This document shows, in pieces, positions 34,107 through 43,577 of a stretch of 64,000 nucleotides of DNA (positions are counted from its first letter, which is position 1; every line of letters starts with the position of its first letter). The stretch is from NCBI GenBank assembly GCA_046328715.1, contig JAXLWB010000034.1, positions 1-64,000 on the forward strand, written 5' to 3'. The position numbers and the translations under genes are program-made. This DNA is from JAXLWB01 sp046328715. Its GTDB lineage: Bacteria > Chloroflexota > Anaerolineae > Caldilineales > Caldilineaceae. The notes below the pieces were generated by a model. That model ran no database searches. It was not told the origin of the DNA and worked only from the letters and a program-made list of their open reading frames with translations.

Positions 34107-35447
34107 TTACTTCAGCTTCGCTTGCCAATCATCGTACCACTTTTGCAGCGCCTTTTCAGCTTCGGTAATGGCATCGTCGTTGCTCCACCCGTCGATCAGC
34201 ACACGATTGAGCATCTTGGCCATGGTGTGATCCATCCACGCATCGAGCACCCACGGCGTGGTAAGTCCTGGATACCCTTGGGGATAGGTGTTGGGAACCA
34301 TATCGGCCAACACTTTGCGATAAGGGTCTTGCCACATCTCGTCATTGAGCATGTTCTTATAGACAGGCATCATGTTGCCGCCGCCTGCCTCATAAAAGGG
34401 GCGCAGTTGTTCGGGAGCAAAAAGATATTCAAACAACTTGAGGCAAAGATCAGCATGGGCACTAGTATTGAATGCGGCCCATTGATAGTAATAACCAGAG
34501 ACAAAGCGTCCTTTCGGGCCTGCCGGAATGGGTGTAACCGTCGACTTGTCCAGGAGTTCCTTGTCTTCATTTTGCATGTAGCGTAACACACTGCCCGTAT
34601 TGAAAATCATACCGGCGATTTGGGTCTGATAGGCTTTGTTGTTACCGCTATCGTCCCAGGTGGGAGCATCGGGCGGAATCACACCCGCATCCCACACGGC
34701 TTTGATAAAATCAAGCAACTGGCGGGTCTCCGGGGAGTTGATGGCAGGTTTCCCTTCTTCATCCCATGTTTTGCCGCCAAATGACCATAGCATGGCGGTA
34801 AAAGAGACCTCAGAATCCCAAGAAGGTGTACCCATTTGCATACCCCATCCCCACAGTTGATTCTCAGGATCGTTGATCGCTTTGGCGACTTCAAAAACCT
34901 CATCCCAAGTTTCGGGAATCTTTAATCCCTTTGCCTCGACCAAATCTTTGCGAATATAAAACATCTCGGTTGAACTAAAGGAGGGCACCGACCAATGTTT
35001 GCCATCAGCCGTCTGTCCTGCCAGAAAAGCCCCATCCGTCAAGCCACCCTCAAGTTTGTTGAGTCGCTCCATTACCTCAGTCGTTTCGGCCAACACACCG
35101 TTGACGATAAATTTCGGTAGGTCAGCCTGCTCGATTGCGGCACAGTCGGGGAACTGCTTGCTTTCTGTTGCGGTCTGCCAGCGCGGCGTGCGTTCATCTT
35201 GCGCCATGCGTGCTAGGTCAATTTCGACACCATTCTCCTCACCCCATTTTTTGATTTGGTCATCTTGGGTTTTGTCCGCGTCTGGAGTAAAGGTCGTTGC
35301 CGCCCAAATCGTTAACTTTGGTTTTTCGGCGGGCGCAGCGGCACCTCCTGCACCCGCTTGGGGCGCAACACAAGCGGCGAGAATCAGTGTAACCAATGAG
35401 AAAAGCAGAACGCTTCGACCCAGAACTTGAATCTTATGGATTCGCAT
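34107..35447 (-). CDS. Sugar ABC transporter, extracellular solute-binding lipoprotein (family 1)
   Basis: A 446-residue solute-binding lipoprotein. The signal peptide ends in LAAC (Cys about 26), followed by VAPQAGAGGAAAPAEK. The mature part has PKLTIWAATTFTPD and the two-lobe family 1 pattern with AKINDPENQLWGWGMQ in the second lobe. AAGGAGGG precedes the start; a GTG three bases upstream is an equally placed alternative. It heads an operon with two permeases and an Ldh-type dehydrogenase on the minus strand. A promoter and GTATAC operator lie at 35523-35580. Confidence 0.9.
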   Translation of the reverse strand: MRIHKIQVLGRSVLLFSLVTLILAACVAPQAGAGGAAAPAEKPKLTIWAATTFTPDADKTQDDQIKKWGEENGVEIDLARMAQDERTPRWQTATESKQFPDCAAIEQADLPKFIVNGVLAETTEVMERLNKLEGGLTDGAFLAGQTADGKHWSVPSFSSTEMFYIRKDLVEAKGLKIPETWDEVFEVAKAINDPENQLWGWGMQMGTPSWDSEVSFTAMLWSFGGKTWDEEGKPAINSPETRQLLDFIKAVWDAGVIPPDAPTWDDSGNNKAYQTQIAGMIFNTGSVLRYMQNEDKELLDKSTVTPIPAGPKGRFVSGYYYQWAAFNTSAHADLCLKLFEYLFAPEQLRPFYEAGGGNMMPVYKNMLNDEMWQDPYRKVLADMVPNTYPQGYPGLTTPWVLDAWMDHTMAKMLNRVLIDGWSNDDAITEAEKALQKWYDDWQAKLK

Positions 35448-35522
35448 CACTTTGCCCTCCTTGTAATGGACCTAGAGTATTATGCTTGCGTACTTGATGG
35501 GAAAACCAGAGTGGATATCGAA

Positions 35523-35580
35523 ATTGTAATCGAACTTTACCGCAAATGCAATACTATTATCTAGCGGTATACAATATACC
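35523..35580 (-). promoter_or_regulatory. Probable promoter with GTATAC operator (site B)
   Basis: On the minus strand TTGCAT (35551-35546) and TACAAT (35528-35523) are 17 bases apart. Fourteen bases above the -35 box lies GGTATACAATATACC (35566-35580), with perfect 6-base arms. Read on the minus strand it contains TTGTATACC, the core shared with the sites at 10900, 41250 and 48209. Its position upstream of the promoter is the same as at 48209. Confidence 0.5.
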
Positions 35581-35637
35581 TTTACTGGATAAGAGGTATG
35601 AAGTTGGGGAACACTCTTCTCAAGCCTTCCTTTCAAG

Positions 35638-36492
35638 CTACCAATTGGGCGCACGCAACACAACATTGCTGGCAGGAAACTCCCAAATTTCATTGTAAAC
35701 TGTGGGGCGTGGTCGAGGAGGTGGATAGTTCGCTGGTCGGACATTGGGATCGCGCAACTCGTAGCGATCACGTCCACGGGGTTGGTCGAGCCAAGTGCGT
35801 TCGTGCGGTGCAGCGTCTACTTCGCGTTGGAGAATGAACTCGACATGGTCAAAAGCAGTAAAGGCCACATGGGCCAGAAAGACTCGCCGCACCTCTTTGC
35901 CATCCCACGTTGCCAAATCGGGCAGGATGATCGGACCGGTACAGACCTGAAATTCATCATCTTCGGGATTGACATTGATCAAGTTGACCGGATACTCCAC
36001 GGTCACGGCCAGTCCACGAGTTGGATCAACATAAGTAGACCGGGCGTTGAGCAGATCACCCGCCAAAGTGGCTTCACAGATCTGAGCAACACTGTTTAGT
36101 TCAGTCACATTCTCGTAGAAACGCAGGTCGGTTTTGTTCGCCTGGAAAGCTTGATCCAGGCGTGCGACGTTCACTTCTTCCGCTTCCGTGCTCGGGCGGG
36201 TGGAAATCGCTAGTTGCCAGTCTCGGCTCCAGGCAAAACGGAATTCCTTGCTGGGAATCTGAAAGAGATTGCGCTGGGCAATCGTATATTCATGACGACA
36301 GGGTGCGCCGACAAACAGTTCCGTCTGCTGACCACTGGCTTGATCCTGAATAGTGCAGGTGGCTTCCAAGTTGAAACGCACCTGGTAGACCTGCCCTGGC
36401 GTGCCGACAAAACCACCAGGATATTTATAATAGCCATCAGGCTTCCACGGGTGAGATTTCCAGGTAAAGGTGGAGCGGCGAAAATCAAGCAT
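35638..36492 (-). CDS. Hypothetical protein of the peptide-type transport operon
   Basis: A 284-residue protein not recognised with confidence. It begins MLDFRRSTFTWKSHPWKPDG and is rich in strands and aromatic residues, with ATCTIQDQASGQQTELFVGA and a late HVEFILQREVDAAPHERTWL. It has no signal peptide or membrane segment. AGGGAGA precedes ATG 36492. It starts five bases after the DppC-like permease, so it is the last gene of that operon and probably acts on the imported compound. The layout is compatible with an all-beta, cupin- or hydrolase-associated fold, but no catalytic motif can be named. Confidence 0.7.
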   Translation of the reverse strand: MLDFRRSTFTWKSHPWKPDGYYKYPGGFVGTPGQVYQVRFNLEATCTIQDQASGQQTELFVGAPCRHEYTIAQRNLFQIPSKEFRFAWSRDWQLAISTRPSTEAEEVNVARLDQAFQANKTDLRFYENVTELNSVAQICEATLAGDLLNARSTYVDPTRGLAVTVEYPVNLINVNPEDDEFQVCTGPIILPDLATWDGKEVRRVFLAHVAFTAFDHVEFILQREVDAAPHERTWLDQPRGRDRYELRDPNVRPANYPPPRPRPTVYNEIWEFPASNVVLRAPNW

Positions 36493-36496
36493 TCTA

Positions 36497-37399
36497 TTAA
36501 TCTCCCTGCGTCTGTGGATCCAATGCGTCTCGGATGCCATCACCAACAAAGTTGACTGCCAGCACGAAGAGCACGGTCATGATGGCGGGTGGAATCCATT
36601 GCCAGGAGGTGCGCTCCATGGTCGAAATGTTGCGGGCAGTGTTGAGCATGTTGCCCCAACTCGGTGTCGGCGGCTGTACGCCTAACCCTAAATAGCTCAG
36701 ACCCGCTTCGAGTAGCACCGCAGTGGCCACGGCAAAGCTAGCGTAGACCAGTACTGGTGCAATTGCATTGGGGATAATATGGCGCACCGAAATATTGAAG
36801 TTGGTCACCCCTAAACAGCGGGCGGCTTCGACAAAGGCGCGCTCACGCAGGGCCAGAAATTGACCGCGCATGATGCGACAAGGCGTGGGCCAGGTCAGCA
36901 AGCCAATCATCGCCATCACATTAAAAATACTCGGTCCAACCAGCGACGCCACACAGAGCAGCAGAATAATCACCGGGAAGCTAAGGACCACATCCACCAC
37001 ACGCATAATCACCTGATCAACCCAACCACCAGAAAAACCCGCAATTGCGCCCAGTACGATCCCGATCGAGGTAGAAAATAGAACCGCCACCAACCCCACT
37101 GCCAGCGAAATACGTCCACCCACCAACGTGCGCGCCAGGATGTCCCGCCCGATGCGATCCGTGCCAAAGAGATGATCGGGTGACGGCGGCTTGTTCATGG
37201 CCCGTAGATTCTGTTCCAACGCCGCTGTCTGTGAACCGAGCAACGCCGCAAGCACCAGCAGCACAATAATCGTGATGCCGACCATCGCCAGCCGATGGCG
37301 GCGAAAACGGCGCAGCGCCTTACGCAGCGGTGAATCAGGTGCGCGTGTGCGCAGTTCCTGCTGTAAATTGGTGGATTGAACCATTCCCTGTGCAGTCAT
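36497..37399 (-). CDS. Peptide-type ABC transporter permease (DppC-like)
   Basis: A 300-residue inner-membrane permease with six hydrophobic segments. FGTDRIGRDILARTLVGGRI and EAARCLGVTNFNISVRHIIP are the DppC/OppC signatures; the latter contacts the ATPase. It pairs with the DppB-like gene at 37487, and a hairpin separates the two. No ATPase gene belongs to this operon. Confidence 0.92.
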   Translation of the reverse strand: MTAQGMVQSTNLQQELRTRAPDSPLRKALRRFRRHRLAMVGITIIVLLVLAALLGSQTAALEQNLRAMNKPPSPDHLFGTDRIGRDILARTLVGGRISLAVGLVAVLFSTSIGIVLGAIAGFSGGWVDQVIMRVVDVVLSFPVIILLLCVASLVGPSIFNVMAMIGLLTWPTPCRIMRGQFLALRERAFVEAARCLGVTNFNISVRHIIPNAIAPVLVYASFAVATAVLLEAGLSYLGLGVQPPTPSWGNMLNTARNISTMERTSWQWIPPAIMTVLFVLAVNFVGDGIRDALDPQTQGD

Positions 37400-37424
37400 A
37401 GTAAATTAGTGAATCAGTGAATCA

Positions 37425-37472
37425 GTGAGACAGTGAGACAGTTTACGTAGTCCTACTGTCTCACTGTCTCAC
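37425..37472. repeat. Perfect 18-bp hairpin with GTGAGACA tandem arms
   Basis: GTGAGACAGTGAGACAGT (37425-37442) pairs perfectly with ACTGTCTCACTGTCTCAC (37455-37472). The arm is an 8-base unit repeated. It lies between the DppB-like and DppC-like genes of one operon. Confidence 0.85.
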
Positions 37473-37486
37473 TTGCACCACTGGAA

Positions 37487-38443
37487 TTACTCAAAGCGAA
37501 TCCTCGGATCGGCGAAGGCATAGGCGATGTCGGTAATCAGGTTAGCGGCAAGTACAGCAACTGCTACGGAGAGGCTAATGCCCATCAGCATCGAATAGTC
37601 ACGCCCATTGACCGAGTCGATCAGCAGCGAGCCCATACCAGGCCAGGTAAAGACCGTCTCAGTGATGACGGCCCCGCCGACCATCTCTGGCAGCGCCAGG
37701 CCGATAATCGTCAAAATCGGGATGAGTGCATTGCGAAAGGCGTGGCGAAAGACGACGAGTCGTTCATGCAGCCCTTTGGCGCGTGCCGTGGTCATGTAGG
37801 TCGCCCGCACCACTTCAAGCATCGAGGAGCGGGTGTAGCGCATCAAAATAGCAATGTAGCCAAAGCCAAGGATCATCGCAGGCAACGCTAGGTGGTGCAG
37901 AACATCGCCAACCGAATTGACGCCAGTGGTTGAGAACATGCCGCCGATCGGGAAGAGTTTAAGTTTGAGACCAAAGAGATAAAGCCCGCCCAAGCCCAAT
38001 AGAAATGAAGGGGTCGATACCCCCAGAAAGGCCAGGGTCGTTAAGAGAAAATCCAAGCGAGAATATTGACGCAGCGCTGAAAAGATGCCAAGCGGAATGC
38101 CGATCAGACAGCCCAGCGCCAGTGCTGTTCCCATGAGCATGCCAGAAGCACGCAACGCACGTCCTAACGTGATCGTCACGGGTTGCCCGCCCAACATGCG
38201 ATAACCAAGGTCGCCGGTCAAGGTCTTGCCCAGCCAGCGCACATATTGCACGGCATACGGTTGATCCAATCCCAACTGGTGACGCACCTGGGCGATCATC
38301 TTTTCGTCATGGCCCAGTTCGGGACTCATGTACGCCAGCGCCGGATCACCTGGAGCCAGACGCACAAAAATAAAGACCAGCAATGTAATGCCAAAGAGGA
38401 CAGGTATATTGATGAGAAGACGACGAATGATGTAGCGACCCAT
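37487..38443 (-). CDS. Peptide-type ABC transporter permease (DppB-like)
   Basis: A 318-residue permease with the DppB layout: the N-terminal MGRYIIRRLLINIPVLFGIT and LAPGDPALAY loop, six hydrophobic segments, and TTARAKGLHERLVVFRHAFR as ATPase-contact region. It ends DIAYAFADPRIRFE, the standard ending of the family. It lies between the binding protein (38536) and the DppC-like gene, with hairpins on both sides. Confidence 0.93.
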   Translation of the reverse strand: MGRYIIRRLLINIPVLFGITLLVFIFVRLAPGDPALAYMSPELGHDEKMIAQVRHQLGLDQPYAVQYVRWLGKTLTGDLGYRMLGGQPVTITLGRALRASGMLMGTALALGCLIGIPLGIFSALRQYSRLDFLLTTLAFLGVSTPSFLLGLGGLYLFGLKLKLFPIGGMFSTTGVNSVGDVLHHLALPAMILGFGYIAILMRYTRSSMLEVVRATYMTTARAKGLHERLVVFRHAFRNALIPILTIIGLALPEMVGGAVITETVFTWPGMGSLLIDSVNGRDYSMLMGISLSVAVAVLAANLITDIAYAFADPRIRFE

Positions 38444-38456
38444 AGTTTAGACAGGA

Positions 38457-38534
38457 AGACCGGAAGACAAGAAGAAGGGAAGACAGGAGAGTACAAGCCT
38501 TCTTATGTCTTTCCCTCTTCTTGTCTTCTTGTCT
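38457..38534. repeat. Hairpin with GAAGACAAGAAG tandem arms
   Basis: Arms at 38457-38485 and 38506-38534, 29 bases with few mismatches. Right arm begins TGTCTTTCCCTCTTC. Lies between the binding protein and the DppB-like permease. Confidence 0.8.
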
Positions 38535-38535
38535 G

Positions 38536-40248
38536 CTATTTTACAATTTCCCACTTCTCAGCTTCGTCGTAGTACGAACCACCACCGGGTGCCGGTGTGA
38601 ACTGGAAGTTGGCAATTCGCTTCGAAACTAAGCCGTAACGGGTGGTTTGCCAGAGGTAAATCCACGGCAAATCCTGACCAAGAACGGTGCAGACTTGCTG
38701 ATAGATGGCAGTACGCTTGTCCGGGTCCGATTCTTTGCGTCCAGCTTCTAACAGTTCGTCAGTCTTGGGGTTGCTGTAACCGTAATTGTTACCCGCCTTT
38801 GACTCTGAATGGAAGTACTGATAGGCACGATTCGGGTCGGGGCCATTGGCACCGCCGAGGAAGGTCATCTGCGATTCCTTCTTGTTGTAATAGCGGTCGT
38901 TCCAAGAGGTACCATCCAGCGGCATCAACGAGATCTTGATTCCGACGTCGGCCAGGTTGGCCTGAATGACCGTCATTACATCGGCAGAGAGTTGATCGTT
39001 GTAATAGGTGTCAAGAACAAACTCTGGCAACGACGCGGTGTCAACACCAAGTTCGGCTAGGAGTGCCTTTGCCTTCTCTGGGTTGTAGTCGTAGGGCTCA
39101 ATGCCTTCGGGATGATACTTGGGATTGCCGTAGAAGCAAGGAACGGCGGTGGCTGCACCCTTGTAGATGCTCTCAATGATCGATTTGCGGTCGATAGCGT
39201 AGAGAATAGCCTGATGGAATTTTGGATCGCCAAAGACAGGATTGGCTGCCGGATTAAGCGTGATGGCGTTATCCACTTGGGATGGGCCGGGAATCACAAC
39301 CGCGTTTTCGTTCTTGGACTCGCGCTCTAGTTCATCCAGCGTCAAGTAGGTGAAGTCAATTTCGCCTGCATCAAAGGCCAACAAGGCGGTCGCTGGATCC
39401 TTAAATTCACGGCGGATCAGTTTGTCGATTTTCGGGCGACCGCGCCAGTAGTTGTCAAAGGCAGCAGTTTCGATATATTGCCCATCGACAAATTGGACGA
39501 ACTTGAAGGGGCCAGTACCGACTGACTTGGTGCGCCAGTACTCATTCTGATCCAGATTCTCGTGCGAAACGCCTTCCATGCTCGCCTTGCTCAGAATCCA
39601 GGTCTCGGCAAAGGTGTCGAGAATGGCAGCGTTGGGGCCATCGGTAGTGACATCTAAAGTGTTGTCATCGACCACTTTCAAGCCGGACACGGAGGTAGCC
39701 TTGCCATCAATGAAGTCTTTGGCGCCAGCAATCGTGCCCAACTCACCTGCTTTGTTGCACTTCACCTGTGGATCCAGACAAATTTCAATTGAGAAGACGA
39801 CATCATTGGCTGTGAATGCGCCGCCATCGTGGAAGGTGACGCCCTGGCGCAGTTTGAAGGTCCAGGTTTGGCCATCTTCACTGGTTGACCAGCTCTCAGC
39901 TAGATCAGGCAGAATTTGTGAATATTTGACATCATAGGTGACCAGATGGCTAAAAATCTTATTGAACCAGTGATAGCCACCGCCTGCGCTGAGCGGGTTG
40001 AGGAAGTCAATCGGGTTGCAGCAAGGGCCAACCCAGGCTCCGGTCATCGTATTTTCACCGGCTGCGGGTGCGGCGCCGGCAGCCGGTTCTGCAGCCGGGG
40101 CCTCGGTTGGTGCGGCTGCTGCTTGGCTACCACCGCCACCCGTTGGGGTCGCTGCGACACAGGCAGTCAGCATCATACTGAAAATAACGAGCAAGGCGAC
40201 CAAAGGCTGCAGTCGTCCTAATCGTGGGAGTCGAGAAATTCCCTTCAT
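38536..40248 (-). CDS. Peptide-type ABC transporter, solute-binding lipoprotein (family 5)
   Basis: A 570-residue family 5 binding protein. The signal peptide ends in the lipobox LTAC, followed by a low-complexity linker (GGGGSQAAAAPTEAPAAEP). The mature domain has LAESWSTSEDGQTWTFKLRQ and VTFHDGGAFTANDVVFSIE, the family signature. Family 5 proteins bind peptides, but also nickel, oligosaccharides and opines. It follows the HpcH/HpaI aldolase gene after a 158-base spacer with a hairpin. An acyl or sugar conjugate is possible given the aldolase, but the ligand is unknown. Confidence 0.92.
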   Translation of the reverse strand: MKGISRLPRLGRLQPLVALLVIFSMMLTACVAATPTGGGGSQAAAAPTEAPAAEPAAGAAPAAGENTMTGAWVGPCCNPIDFLNPLSAGGGYHWFNKIFSHLVTYDVKYSQILPDLAESWSTSEDGQTWTFKLRQGVTFHDGGAFTANDVVFSIEICLDPQVKCNKAGELGTIAGAKDFIDGKATSVSGLKVVDDNTLDVTTDGPNAAILDTFAETWILSKASMEGVSHENLDQNEYWRTKSVGTGPFKFVQFVDGQYIETAAFDNYWRGRPKIDKLIRREFKDPATALLAFDAGEIDFTYLTLDELERESKNENAVVIPGPSQVDNAITLNPAANPVFGDPKFHQAILYAIDRKSIIESIYKGAATAVPCFYGNPKYHPEGIEPYDYNPEKAKALLAELGVDTASLPEFVLDTYYNDQLSADVMTVIQANLADVGIKISLMPLDGTSWNDRYYNKKESQMTFLGGANGPDPNRAYQYFHSESKAGNNYGYSNPKTDELLEAGRKESDPDKRTAIYQQVCTVLGQDLPWIYLWQTTRYGLVSKRIANFQFTPAPGGGSYYDEAEKWEIVK

Positions 40249-40318
40249 GGTTTCTCCTTGTTAATTGAACTACAAAATGCTTATAAAACAGTGTTTGTAC
40301 ACTTGGTACCGGTGAAAA

Positions 40319-40384
40319 AGAGGGGGAGACAAGAAGACAGGGAGATAAGGAGAATAAAGAAATATTCTTCTTGTCTCCCCCTCT
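40319..40384. repeat. Perfect 19-bp hairpin with GGGAGACAAGAAG arms
   Basis: AGAGGGGGAGACAAGAAGA (40319-40337) pairs with the complementary arm at 40366-40384, and flanking sequence extends the theme. It lies between the aldolase gene and the binding-protein gene. Confidence 0.82.
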
Positions 40385-40406
40385 TCCTGTCTTTTTGTCT
40401 GTATTA

Positions 40407-41189
40407 CTACGCTCCATCCACGCCGTCTAGATCCTGGCTGGCATTTTTGAGCACGTTCATCAGGGCAAAGTCGCCACCCCAGGGCACCATCTGTGCGCCC
40501 ATGGAGCGATAACGCTTGATCTGCTCCACTGATCCGGCGGTGATGCCCCACATTTTGCCATGTTTTTGGGCCGCAGCGGCAACTGTTTCAATCGCTTTCT
40601 CAAAGTCGAGCTTACTGCCTGCGGGCGTGTTGGAAATACGCAGGGTAAGATCGGCAGGCCCGACGAAAAGGCCATCGATCCCTTCGATCGAGGCGATCTC
40701 CTCGGCGTTGGCAACGGCTTGCGGTGTTTCGACCTGGGTAATGATAAACGTTTCTCGGTTGGCGTCGGCATTGTAAGTGCTATCGGGAACCCAAACACCG
40801 ATGCCATAATCGCCATCTAGCCCAGCCCCATCCATGCCGCGGTTGCCAATCGGGGAGAATTTGGCGGCCTGGACAATATCGCTGGCCATTTGCGGATCGG
40901 AGACCAGCGGCATCAAGAAGCCTGCTGCGCCATCCTCTAGATAACGATAGAGTTTTGTGCGCTCCAGTGTGGGCGGGCGCACCATACAATCGATGTCATT
41001 GTAATAGCAAAGCGCAATAATCTGCTGGACCTCACGCGGATCCATTGCCCGGTGTTCAAGATCAAGCCAGATGCCGTCAAATTTAAAATGGGCAGCATAA
41101 CGAATGAAGAATGGCAGAAAATGGCCTAATCCGCAGACTCGGGCAAAACCGCCGCTGCGAAACTTCGCCAACATTTTGCTCTTGCGCAT
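40407..41189 (-). CDS. HpcH/HpaI-type class II aldolase
   Basis: A 260-residue metal-dependent aldolase that splits 2-keto-3-deoxy or 4-hydroxy-2-oxo acids into pyruvate and an aldehyde. His46 in WLDLEHR is the catalytic base, Arg71 is in MVRPPT, and the metal ligands are Glu154 (TQVETPQA) and Asp180 (FVGPADLTL). All are in place. AGGGAC lies before ATG 41189; a longer start at 41243 would run into the operator region. It heads the operon with the family 5 binding protein. Two operator-like sites stand before it at 41232-41261. Confidence 0.88.
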   Translation of the reverse strand: MRKSKMLAKFRSGGFARVCGLGHFLPFFIRYAAHFKFDGIWLDLEHRAMDPREVQQIIALCYYNDIDCMVRPPTLERTKLYRYLEDGAAGFLMPLVSDPQMASDIVQAAKFSPIGNRGMDGAGLDGDYGIGVWVPDSTYNADANRETFIITQVETPQAVANAEEIASIEGIDGLFVGPADLTLRISNTPAGSKLDFEKAIETVAAAAQKHGKMWGITAGSVEQIKRYRSMGAQMVPWGGDFALMNVLKNASQDLDGVDGA

Positions 41190-41231
41190 AGAAGTCCCTT
41201 CTATTTTCTGGAAGTGGATACACGTTGTAGA

Positions 41232-41261
41232 TTGGTATGCCAAACGTGCTTGGTATACCGA
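41232..41261. promoter_or_regulatory. Two GTATAC-type operator sites (site C)
   Basis: TTGGTATGCCAA (41232-41243) and TTGGTATACCGA (41250-41261) are near-palindromes whose centres are 18 bases apart. They stand 43-72 bases before the aldolase start at 41189. On the minus strand TATGAT (41267-41262) is a possible -10 box just upstream, so a bound regulator would cover the transcription start. Confidence 0.55.
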
Positions 41262-41322
41262 TCATACACTATGCTTGATTTTTTGCGCAACACAGAAAAA
41301 TCCGCGAGGAAAATATATAGCA

Positions 41323-41378
41323 CAGAGCCGTCAGCGTGAGCGTACAGAAAACATCGTACGCTCACGCTGACGGCTCTG
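41323..41378. repeat. 23-bp perfect hairpin, CAGARCC class
   Basis: Arms at 41323-41345 and 41356-41378, perfect, starting CAGAGCCGTCAGCGTGAG. It lies eight bases past the stop of the AspA/AstE gene on the minus strand, so it fits a terminator for that operon. Confidence 0.85.
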
Positions 41379-41386
41379 ACATTGGA

Positions 41387-42382
41387 TCATAACCTTTCTA
41401 CAAAGCCAGTCAGATGCACCAAGCCGTCACCCACATGAACACGATGAAAACGGCGCAGCATAATTACGATGCCTTCTTGGTCGGCTTTCACTTCTTGCAA
41501 CACATTTCCAAACAAATCACGAACCACGCCCAATCGCTGCTCAGCCTTTACCTCGCTCAGCAGTTCAACTTCGGCACGGAAGTAACCAGCCACATCGGCA
41601 GCGATGACCTGGTCGAGATTGCCATCACCAAAGAGATGATGGGTGGTTGGGCGCGGTTGTGGTGCACCTGGGAGCATGTTCAGATGCTTCATTACATTGA
41701 TCACGCCAGTGATAAAACACGCGACATCGTCGGGACGAGCATAACCGCCCCCTGGCGCTTCGGTGTAAAGCGAAGGCACACCCAGATCCGTCGCTGCGGA
41801 CACGGTGCGTCCCGGTGCAATTGGCAGCGGATGGCCCCACAAGATCGGCGCACCAAAAGCCCTAGCTCCTGCTAACGAACGCTGCCCCAACTCACCTTCA
41901 TCCCAGATGTATCCAATCAACGTGGGAATGGTGGCAGCGGCACCTCCACTGTGCAAATCGATGTAGAAATCGGCACGTTTGAGCAACTTTTGCGTGATCC
42001 AATAGGCGATACGTTGGGTGATCGAGCCATGCTCTTCGCCGGGAAAGACACGCGCCAGGTTGAGTCCATCAAGTGGGCTACTGCGCTGGGCGGTCTCGTA
42101 GGCAGGCACGTTGCAAACAGGAACCAGCACCAGTGTGCCGCGCAAATTCTCTGGTTGGACCTGCTGAAACACTTGGGGAATCGCCTCAACCCCTTCGTAT
42201 TCATCCCCATGGACGGCAGCAGTGACCACCAGAGTTGGTCCTGGTTGTGCGCCAGTGACATAAAGTAGGGGTAGACGCCATTCGCTGCCGTCTGTGCGCG
42301 TGGCAACGGTCAGCCAATCGGTTTGTTTGTGGTTACGGGGGAGGATGAGAAGATCGAATTCGTTGAAGTGCATACTCATCAT
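41387..42382 (-). CDS. Succinylglutamate desuccinylase/aspartoacylase family hydrolase
   Basis: A 331-residue zinc-dependent carboxypeptidase-like hydrolase of the AstE/AspA family, which removes acyl groups from amino compounds. Zinc ligands His58 and Glu61 are in VHGDEYEG and His144 in IDLHSGG. The Arg pair lies near NLARVFPG. It overlaps the aminotransferase gene by four bases (ATGA) and ends the operon of a PIG-L deacetylase, a peptide-type transporter and the aminotransferase. Removing an N-acyl group from an imported amine before transamination is a sensible role, but this is inference. Confidence 0.88.
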   Translation of the reverse strand: MMSMHFNEFDLLILPRNHKQTDWLTVATRTDGSEWRLPLLYVTGAQPGPTLVVTAAVHGDEYEGVEAIPQVFQQVQPENLRGTLVLVPVCNVPAYETAQRSSPLDGLNLARVFPGEEHGSITQRIAYWITQKLLKRADFYIDLHSGGAAATIPTLIGYIWDEGELGQRSLAGARAFGAPILWGHPLPIAPGRTVSAATDLGVPSLYTEAPGGGYARPDDVACFITGVINVMKHLNMLPGAPQPRPTTHHLFGDGNLDQVIAADVAGYFRAEVELLSEVKAEQRLGVVRDLFGNVLQEVKADQEGIVIMLRRFHRVHVGDGLVHLTGFVERL

Positions 42383-43554
42383 ACTTTCTGAATGTAAAGG
42401 AATGTTTCTTTCAACGCCGACAACAATTGTTCAACATCGCTGCTCGAGTTAAACGCTGCAATCGAAACCCGCAGCCCACACTTCTCCGGCTGATATTTGA
42501 TCAAAATTCGTTGCTCCGCATACAGGCGATCCACCAACTGTTTGCATTCATTGACACCATAACCAGCAATCGTAAATCCAACCAGTCCCGTCGTGCGCTC
42601 TGGCTTGTCGGGACCCAAGAGAGTGACACCAGGCAGTTGGCGCAATCCATGACGCAGTTGCTGTGCGAGTTGTTGGCAATGGTCTACCACAGTTTCCATG
42701 CCGATCTGTTGAATAGTTTGCAGCGCCACCTGAAAGGACGCCCGTTGTGCCAGATTGGTGGTTCCGGCTTCACCGAGGGTGGCGGCGCTGGCATTCTGAC
42801 GATCTTTGTTTGGCAGCCAGTTGGGGTTGAAATTTGCCAGCCGATCCTGGTTGATGTGAATGTAGCCAATCCCACTTGGCCCCAACAGCCACTTGTGGCC
42901 AGAGCCAATGTAGAAATCTGCGCCCAGCGCACTTAGATCAACCGGGATCTGACCAACTGCCTGTGCACCGTCGATTAAGCTGATGGCGTCCACTTGGCGT
43001 GCGAGTTTCACCGCCTCAGCTACTGGCAAAATCCGTCCATCAATACAGGAGACGTGCGAGAGTAACAGTAATTTGCGGCCCTGGCTCGGTTGGCGCAGTA
43101 CATGCTCCAGACGGCTCAGAAAGTCCGCATCACTACATTCACTGTTGACAAGCAGGGTGGGCAGATTGATTTCATCTCGCAGACCGTTGTAGAGCGAACG
43201 GGTGGCAACATGTTCCTGGTCGCTGGTGATCAGGCGGTCGGCGCTGGTCAAACGCAGACTGTGGATGACCGTGCGCATTGCGGTTGAGGTGTTGAGCGAC
43301 CAGCAAAGCTCGTTGGGCGCAATGTTGAGCAACTCAGCCAATGCGGTGCGTGCCCGCTCACTAGCTTCTACCAATGGCATCAGCCCAGGCGTTGCAGCAG
43401 GACCTTCGCTGGCAGCCAATTCCTCTGCATCATGCAATGCCTGCAACACCGGGCGACTCAACGGTCCTAGCGAGCCAGTCTGCAAATAGACGCAACGCTC
43501 GGTCACTGGTAAAGATTTACGCAGTTCTGCCAACCATTGTACTTCGTTCATCAT
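42379..43554 (-). CDS. Class V aminotransferase family protein (PLP)
   Basis: A 391-residue fold-type I PLP enzyme of the class V group (cysteine desulfurase/isopenicillin-epimerase-like). Lys221 in GSGHKWLLGPSG is the Schiff-base lysine, Asp195 in LIDGAQAVG contacts the PLP ring nitrogen, and SHVSCIDG is family-typical. No active-site Cys loop of desulfurases is seen, and no NifU/IscU partner is near, so amine or amino-acid metabolism is more likely. It overlaps the AspA/AstE gene by four bases. Confidence 0.87.
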   Translation of the reverse strand: MMNEVQWLAELRKSLPVTERCVYLQTGSLGPLSRPVLQALHDAEELAASEGPAATPGLMPLVEASERARTALAELLNIAPNELCWSLNTSTAMRTVIHSLRLTSADRLITSDQEHVATRSLYNGLRDEINLPTLLVNSECSDADFLSRLEHVLRQPSQGRKLLLLSHVSCIDGRILPVAEAVKLARQVDAISLIDGAQAVGQIPVDLSALGADFYIGSGHKWLLGPSGIGYIHINQDRLANFNPNWLPNKDRQNASAATLGEAGTTNLAQRASFQVALQTIQQIGMETVVDHCQQLAQQLRHGLRQLPGVTLLGPDKPERTTGLVGFTIAGYGVNECKQLVDRLYAEQRILIKYQPEKCGLRVSIAAFNSSSDVEQLLSALKETFLYIQKV

Positions 43555-43577
43555 CTCACCTTGTCATCTTTTCCGCC